Position numbers and translations under genes: made by a program
In this document: positions 37,212-41,250 of the stretch, one piece after another
Layout of the letters: the number at the start of each line of letters is the position of its first letter
Position numbering within the stretch: the first letter of the stretch is position 1
Notes under the pieces: generated by a model
Seen by the model: the letters and a program-made list of their open reading frames with translations, nothing else
Database searches by the model: none
Told to the model about the DNA's origin: nothing
NCBI GenBank assembly: GCA_001319865.1
Contig: BBSL01000051.1
Location: 1-41,250 of the forward strand
Source of the DNA: Burkholderia sp. E7m39
Lineage (GTDB): Bacteria > Pseudomonadota > Gammaproteobacteria > Burkholderiales > Burkholderiaceae
Direction: 5' to 3'
Length of the DNA stretch: 41,250 bases

Positions 37212-38414
37212 TCAAACGCGCTCGATGGCGAGCGCGATACCTTGGCCGACGCCGATACACATCGTGCACAGCGCGTAACGCCCGTTGGTGCGCTCGAGCT
37301 GGTACAGCGCGGTGGTGATCAGACGCGCGCCCGACGCGCCGAGCGGGTGTCCCAGTGCGATGGCACCGCCATTGGGATTCACGCGAGGATCGTCGTCTCG
37401 CAGACCGAGCTGACGCAGAACGGCAAGCCCTTGCGATGCGAAGGCTTCGTTGAGTTCGATCACGTCAAACTGATCGAGGGTCATATTGAGCTGAGTCAAC
37501 AGCTTTTGCGTGGCGGGCGCCGGTCCGATGCCCATGATGCGCGGCGCGACGCCTGCCGTTGCCATGCCGATCACGCGGGCGCGCCGGCGCAGGCCGTATT
37601 GCTCGGCCGCTTGCTGATTGGCGATGAGCAGTGCACACGCGCCGTCATTGACGCCCGACGCGTTGCCCGCCGTGACGGAGCCGTCTGGACGCACGACGCC
37701 TTTCAGCTTGCCGAGCGCCTCGAGCGACGTTTCACGCGGATGCTCGTCAAGCGTCACGCGGACCGGTTCGCCTTTTCTCTGGGGAATGTGGACAGCGACG
37801 ATTTCCTGAGCAAGTGTGCCGTCGCGCTGAGCGCGCGCTGCCTTCTCCTGACTGCGCAGCGCAAACGCATCCTGGTCGGCGCGGCTGATATCGAAATCGA
37901 CAGCGACGTTCTCCGCCGTCTCGGGCATCGAATCCACACCGTATTCGCGCTTCATTTGAGCGTTGACGAAGCGCCAGCCGATAGTCGTGTCGTAGATCTC
38001 CGATTGCCGGGAAAACGCGGACGCAGCCTTGCCCATCACGAACGGCGCGCGCGTCATGCTCTCGACACCGCCCGCAATCATCAGGCGTGCTTCGCCCGCC
38101 TTGATCGCGCGGGCTGCTGTGCCGACGGCATCCATGCCCGATCCGCACAGACGGTTGATGGTGGAGCCTGGCGCGTCCGTCGGCAAGCCGGCGAGCAACG
38201 CCGACATACGCGCTACGTTGCGGTTGTCTTCGCCCGCCTGGTTTGCGCAACCGTAAATCACGTCGTCCAGCGCGTGCCAGTCCACGCCCGGGTTCCTTTC
38301 GATCAGCGCCTTGATTGGAATGGCGCCCAGGTCGTCGGGTCGGACATCTTTCAGTGCGCCGCCGTAGCGGCCGAAGGGAGTGCGGATCGCGTCACAGATA
38401 AAAGCGTCGGTCAT
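37212..38414 (-). CDS. paaJ: 3-oxoadipyl-CoA thiolase
   Basis: A 400-residue thiolase that splits 3-oxoadipyl-CoA (and the 3-oxo-5,6-dehydrosuberyl-CoA of the paa pathway) to acetyl-CoA and a shorter acyl-CoA. Catalytic residues are C90 (NRLCGSGMDAV), H356 (GGAIALGHPLGASGAR) and C386 (CTMCIGVGQG). It is nearly identical in layout to PcaF, so the same enzyme may serve protocatechuate breakdown. It starts the paaJ-G-I-K run and has an inverted-repeat operator candidate 96-131 bases upstream. Confidence 0.92.
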   Translation of the reverse strand: MTDAFICDAIRTPFGRYGGALKDVRPDDLGAIPIKALIERNPGVDWHALDDVIYGCANQAGEDNRNVARMSALLAGLPTDAPGSTINRLCGSGMDAVGTAARAIKAGEARLMIAGGVESMTRAPFVMGKAASAFSRQSEIYDTTIGWRFVNAQMKREYGVDSMPETAENVAVDFDISRADQDAFALRSQEKAARAQRDGTLAQEIVAVHIPQRKGEPVRVTLDEHPRETSLEALGKLKGVVRPDGSVTAGNASGVNDGACALLIANQQAAEQYGLRRRARVIGMATAGVAPRIMGIGPAPATQKLLTQLNMTLDQFDVIELNEAFASQGLAVLRQLGLRDDDPRVNPNGGAIALGHPLGASGARLITTALYQLERTNGRYALCTMCIGVGQGIALAIERV

Positions 38415-38509
38415 GTCGGGTTCCCGCGAAAAGAGGACCGGAAAAGAAAGAGGCCGGCCCTTGGACTGCATGGTAGTTCGACGTTTCGCGCGTGTTGAGT
38501 CGGCCAGAA

Positions 38510-38545
38510 GTTATAGGACAAAACGTCGGTCAAACGTCCTATAAC
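38510..38545. promoter_or_regulatory. 10-bp perfect inverted repeat upstream of paaJ
   Basis: GTTATAGGAC (38510-38519) and GTCCTATAAC (38536-38545) are perfect reverse complements around a 16-base spacer. The leftward strand of the spacer reads TTGACCGAC, the same 9-mer found in the operator candidate at 40296-40312. Each arm contains a -10-like TATAAC/GTTATA. Just beyond, CTCGGTCGG (38547-38555) may be a further half-site. Confidence 0.55.
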
Positions 38546-38556
38546 GCTCGGTCGGC

Positions 38557-40248
38557 TTACGCTTGAGCCGCTTTCGGCTCAACATGGACCCGGCTTTGAA
38601 CGACGCGGAAGCGGTTCGCGACGAAAGCGGAGTCGGCGAGCGCGGCGTTCGCTGCTGGGTTTGCGCCAGTGCCATGAAAGTCGGAAAACGCTGCCGACTG
38701 GTTGACGAAGACGCCACCCGTCAAATTGATGGACAGGGCGACACCGCCGCGAATCGACGCTTCGGTCGCAGCATCGATCACCTGGTCGTTGGTGCTGTAG
38801 ACAGAGAAGGTGAGCGCGCCGTGTTCGGCCGCAATGCGACCGGCGAGCTCGAGCGACTGCTCTGTCGAGTCCGTTGCGATCACGAATGAGATCGGGCCGA
38901 ACCATTCTTTCGTGAACAGCGCCTCGTCTTTCGCGGCGTCCAGTTGCAAAACGAGGGGGGTGCGAACACGAGCGCCTGCGAACGCCGGATGGTCGAGCGA
39001 CTGGCTGTCGGCGAGAACGCGTCCGAGCTTGCGGGCCTCATCGATGCGGTGCAGGACGCCTTCATTCTGGATCGCGCCCAGCAATTCGACGGCGCGCGCC
39101 GGGTCGGAGCCGAGTTTCTGGACGGCACTGGAGATCGCCTCGGCCACGGTCTCGAACGGGATCATGCCTTCGGCGGTGCGGATACCGTCGCGCGGCACAT
39201 AGATGTTTTGCGGTGCCGTGCACATCTGGCCGGAATACAGGGCGAGCGAGAAGGCGATGTTGCGCGCGGCGGCTTTGATGTCGTCGACAGAGTCGATCAC
39301 GATCTGGTTCACGCCGGCCTTTTCGGTGAACACTTGTGCCTGATGGGCGTTGCGTTCAAGCCAGGTACCGTTTTGCGTGCTGCCCGTGAAGTCGATGAGC
39401 TTGATTTCCGGTCGTTGTGCAAGGTTTTGAACGAGCGCACCGTCGTTCGGGTTGGTCGCGAGCAACGTCACGACATTCGGGTCGAAGCCGGCTTCACGCA
39501 GCACGTCGCGCGCGATTCGCACCGTGATCGCCAGCGGCAGAATCGCGCCCGGATGGGGTTTGACAATCACCGTATTACCGGTGGCGAGGTCCGCGAAGAG
39601 ACCGGGGTAACCGTTCCAGGTGGGGAAAGTGCAGCAACCCAGGACCAGGCCCGTGCCGCGCGGCACGATGTTGAAGCGCTTCTGCATCGCGAGCGGCGGG
39701 TTCTTGCCTTGAGGTTTTTCCCAGTGCGCGTCGGCAGGAATCCGGCGCAACTGGTCCCACGCATAGGCGACGGCCTCGAGCGCCCGGTCCTGAGCATGCG
39801 GACCGCCTGCCTGGAAAGCCATCATGAATGCCTGGCCAGTGGTATGCATCACGCTATAGCCGATTTCGAAGCTCGACCGGTTGATGCGTGCGAGGATTTC
39901 GAGACTTACACCCACCCAGGCTTGAGGCCCGGCTTCGCGCCATTTTTTCTGTGCCTGCGCGGCCGCCGCGATCAGCGCATCAGGGTCCGAGTTCGGATAC
40001 CGGATGCCGAGCGGGAAACCGAACGGCGACTGCTCCGCGCCAACCGTTTCACCCGTGCTGGGCTGGTCGAGTTCGAATGTCTTGTCGAGGTGGGCCCTGA
40101 ATGCCGTTTCGCCGTCCGCGTTCGCAGTTTCCCCGTACACTTTGGGACTCGGCATTTCTGAGAACGGGCTCCAGTAGCCGCGCGTTTCGATGGCGGCAAG
40201 CGCTTTCTGCAGCGTGTCTTCGTGCTTCGTAAACAGTGAATGGGTCAT
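38557..40248 (-). CDS. paaN: Phenylacetate degradation protein PaaN (aldehyde dehydrogenase)
   Basis: A 563-residue aldehyde dehydrogenase-fold enzyme used after ring opening of oxepin-CoA. The catalytic Cys is C343 in SGQMCTAPQN and the Glu is in FTEKAGVNQIV, about 40 residues earlier. It lacks the hotdog hydratase domain of E. coli PaaZ, so ring hydrolysis needs a separate enzyme. The ATG at 40248 (MTHSLFTKHEDTL) is used; the frame runs open a further 41 codons through the promoter. It is divergent from the hydratase gene at 40385. Confidence 0.9.
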   Translation of the reverse strand: MTHSLFTKHEDTLQKALAAIETRGYWSPFSEMPSPKVYGETANADGETAFRAHLDKTFELDQPSTGETVGAEQSPFGFPLGIRYPNSDPDALIAAAAQAQKKWREAGPQAWVGVSLEILARINRSSFEIGYSVMHTTGQAFMMAFQAGGPHAQDRALEAVAYAWDQLRRIPADAHWEKPQGKNPPLAMQKRFNIVPRGTGLVLGCCTFPTWNGYPGLFADLATGNTVIVKPHPGAILPLAITVRIARDVLREAGFDPNVVTLLATNPNDGALVQNLAQRPEIKLIDFTGSTQNGTWLERNAHQAQVFTEKAGVNQIVIDSVDDIKAAARNIAFSLALYSGQMCTAPQNIYVPRDGIRTAEGMIPFETVAEAISSAVQKLGSDPARAVELLGAIQNEGVLHRIDEARKLGRVLADSQSLDHPAFAGARVRTPLVLQLDAAKDEALFTKEWFGPISFVIATDSTEQSLELAGRIAAEHGALTFSVYSTNDQVIDAATEASIRGGVALSINLTGGVFVNQSAAFSDFHGTGANPAANAALADSAFVANRFRVVQSRVHVEPKAAQA

Positions 40249-40298
40249 GGCGGGCGAGATGCTGATTGAACGTTGGAGAAAACCTTGTCGATTTATTG

Positions 40299-40312
40299 AC
40301 CGACCGGTTGGT
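40299..40312. promoter_or_regulatory. Candidate PaaR-type (TetR family) operator
   Basis: ACCGACCGGTTGGT is a 14-bp palindrome with one mismatch, set in TTATTGACCGACCGG in the 136-base gap between divergent paaN and the hydratase gene. This fits the ACCGACCGGTCGGT-type sites expected of TetR repressors. The TTGACCGAC portion recurs upstream of paaJ. The regulator gene is not in this window. Confidence 0.55.
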
Positions 40313-40384
40313 TGGTGAATGTTAGCATTATTGGGATGCGACGCGAGCCCCTTGCGTCTGCTGGTAAACACTTAGGAGGAGTGC

Positions 40385-41161
40385 ATGGCTTTCGAGAACA
40401 TTCTGGTCGAGACACGTGGTCGCGTAGGGCTTATTACGCTGAACCGTCCGAAGGCGCTTAACGCGCTGAACGACGCGCTGATGGATGAGTTGGGAGTAGC
40501 GCTTCGCGCGTTCGACTCTGATGAGAACATCGGCGCCATCGTGATCACCGGAAGCGAAAAAGCGTTCGCAGCCGGGGCCGACATCGGAATGATGGCGACG
40601 TATTCCTATATGGACGTCTATAAGGGCGACTACATCACGCGGAACTGGGAGGCCGTCCGATCAGTTCGCAAGCCGATCATTGCCGCGGTCGCCGGATTCG
40701 CGTTGGGTGGCGGTTGCGAGTTGGCGATGATGTGCGACATTATCTTTGCGGCTGACACCGCGAAGTTCGGCCAGCCGGAAATCAAACTGGGCATCATGCC
40801 GGGTGCCGGCGGCACGCAGCGGTTGCCGCGCGCCGTGTCGAAGGCCAAGGCGATGGATCTGTGCTTGACGGCGCGCTTCATGGACGCCGCAGAAGCCGAG
40901 CGTGCTGGATTGGTGTCGCGTGTGATCGCGGCGGCGCATCTGGTCGACGAAGCTATCGCGGCTGCTGCGACCATCGCCGAATTTCCGATGCCGGCCGTCA
41001 TGATGGTGAAAGAGTCCGTCAATCGCGCTTACGAGACGACCTTGGCCGAGGGTGTGCATTTCGAGCGCCGGTTGTTCCATTCGTTGTTCGCGACCGAAGA
41101 CCAGAAAGAGGGAATGGCCGCGTTTGTCGAAAAGCGCAAACCGATCTTCAAACATCGGTGA
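40385..41161 (+). CDS. Enoyl-CoA hydratase (PaaF-like)
   Basis: A 258-residue crotonase-fold hydratase. Both catalytic glutamates are present, E112 ([11 protein letters not shown]) and E132 ([19 protein letters not shown]), so it should hydrate 2-enoyl-CoA, unlike PaaG. The oxyanion-hole segment is [10 protein letters not shown]. The start has AGGAGGA four bases upstream, one of the best sites in the window. Its position opposite paaN across a shared operator candidate suggests it is the paaF hydratase of phenylacetate catabolism, but a general fatty-acid role cannot be excluded. Confidence 0.9.
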   Translation: MAFENILVETRGRVGLITLNRPKALNALNDALMDELGVALRAFDSDENIGAIVITGSEKAFAAGADIGMMATYSYMDVYKGDYITRNWEAVRSVRKPIIAAVAGFALGGGCELAMMCDIIFAADTAKFGQPEIKLGIMPGAGGTQRLPRAVSKAKAMDLCLTARFMDAAEAERAGLVSRVIAAAHLVDEAIAAAATIAEFPMPAVMMVKESVNRAYETTLAEGVHFERRLFHSLFATEDQKEGMAAFVEKRKPIFKHR

Positions 41162-41182
41162 TGAAATTGGTCGAAAAACCGC

Positions 41183-41211
41183 TTGCAACCGCCGGGGCAA
41201 GTGTCTAGAAT
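41183..41211 (+). promoter_or_regulatory. Strong sigma-70 promoter at the right edge
   Basis: TTGCAA (41183-41188) and TAGAAT (41206-41211) are separated by exactly 17 bases, close to consensus in both boxes. It points out of the window, 22 bases after the hydratase stop. The transcript would start near 41218. What it drives lies beyond the edge; stable RNA or a highly expressed gene is possible. Confidence 0.65.
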
Positions 41212-41250
41212 TCCGGTCTTTCGCGCTGCGGGCAATGTGGCGCGGGAGAT

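Overview
The window is 41 kb of GC-rich chromosomal DNA, densely coding. Gene content and order point to Burkholderia sensu lato, most likely Paraburkholderia: prmC-prfA-hemA, rpe-gph-trpE-trpG-trpD-trpC, a ugpB-A-E-C glycerol-3-phosphate importer, ettA, ychF, and a phenylacetate (paa) cluster with paaN. This assignment is inferred from gene order and protein similarity recognised by eye; no database was searched. Most of the window is housekeeping and metabolic core. No phage, transposase, CRISPR array, rRNA or tRNA gene was seen.

Layout. 1-6270: the tail of an unidentified gene and its terminator, then leftward genes for an extradiol dioxygenase-like protein, UbiX, CGFS glutaredoxin, PrmC, RF1, HemA and an orphan OmpR-type response regulator. 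6461-9874: rightward genes for a small membrane protein, an M24B aminopeptidase P, and an overlapping isochorismatase-like/HAD pair. 9901-12942: leftward AsmA/DUF748-like protein and EttA. 12943-14112: a non-coding repeat island. It is a large imperfect palindrome with a 60-bp tandem repeat at each outer end and a hairpin in each arm. 14113-18383: the ugp operon, with a candidate Pho box upstream. 18690-25914: ychF, a UbiH-family hydroxylase, dsbC, an M61 peptidase, azoR and ung. 26043-32450: a CYTH protein and the leftward rpe-gph-trpEGDC run. Between gph and trpE lies a Trp-rich leader peptide followed by a terminator/antiterminator pair, the hallmark of transcription attenuation. 32694-34419: apaG, a 52-codon membrane microprotein on the opposite strand, and mltA. 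34537-41161: paaK, paaI, paaG, paaJ and paaN leftward, and an enoyl-CoA hydratase rightward. Candidate TetR-type (PaaR-like) operators lie in both paa promoter regions. A strong promoter at the right edge fires out of the window.

How the genes work together. The RF1 gene is next to the enzyme that methylates its GGQ motif (PrmC). UgpBAEC forms a complete ABC importer. TrpE/TrpG make anthranilate, and TrpD and TrpC carry the next steps; trpF, trpB and trpA are not here. PaaK activates phenylacetate, PaaG isomerises the epoxide, PaaN oxidises the ring-opened aldehyde, the hydratase and PaaJ perform the beta-oxidation-like steps, and PaaI is a rescue thioesterase. The ring epoxidase paaABCDE must be elsewhere.

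The two signals most worth follow-up are the trp attenuator (30883-31004) and the composite palindrome (13141-14113).
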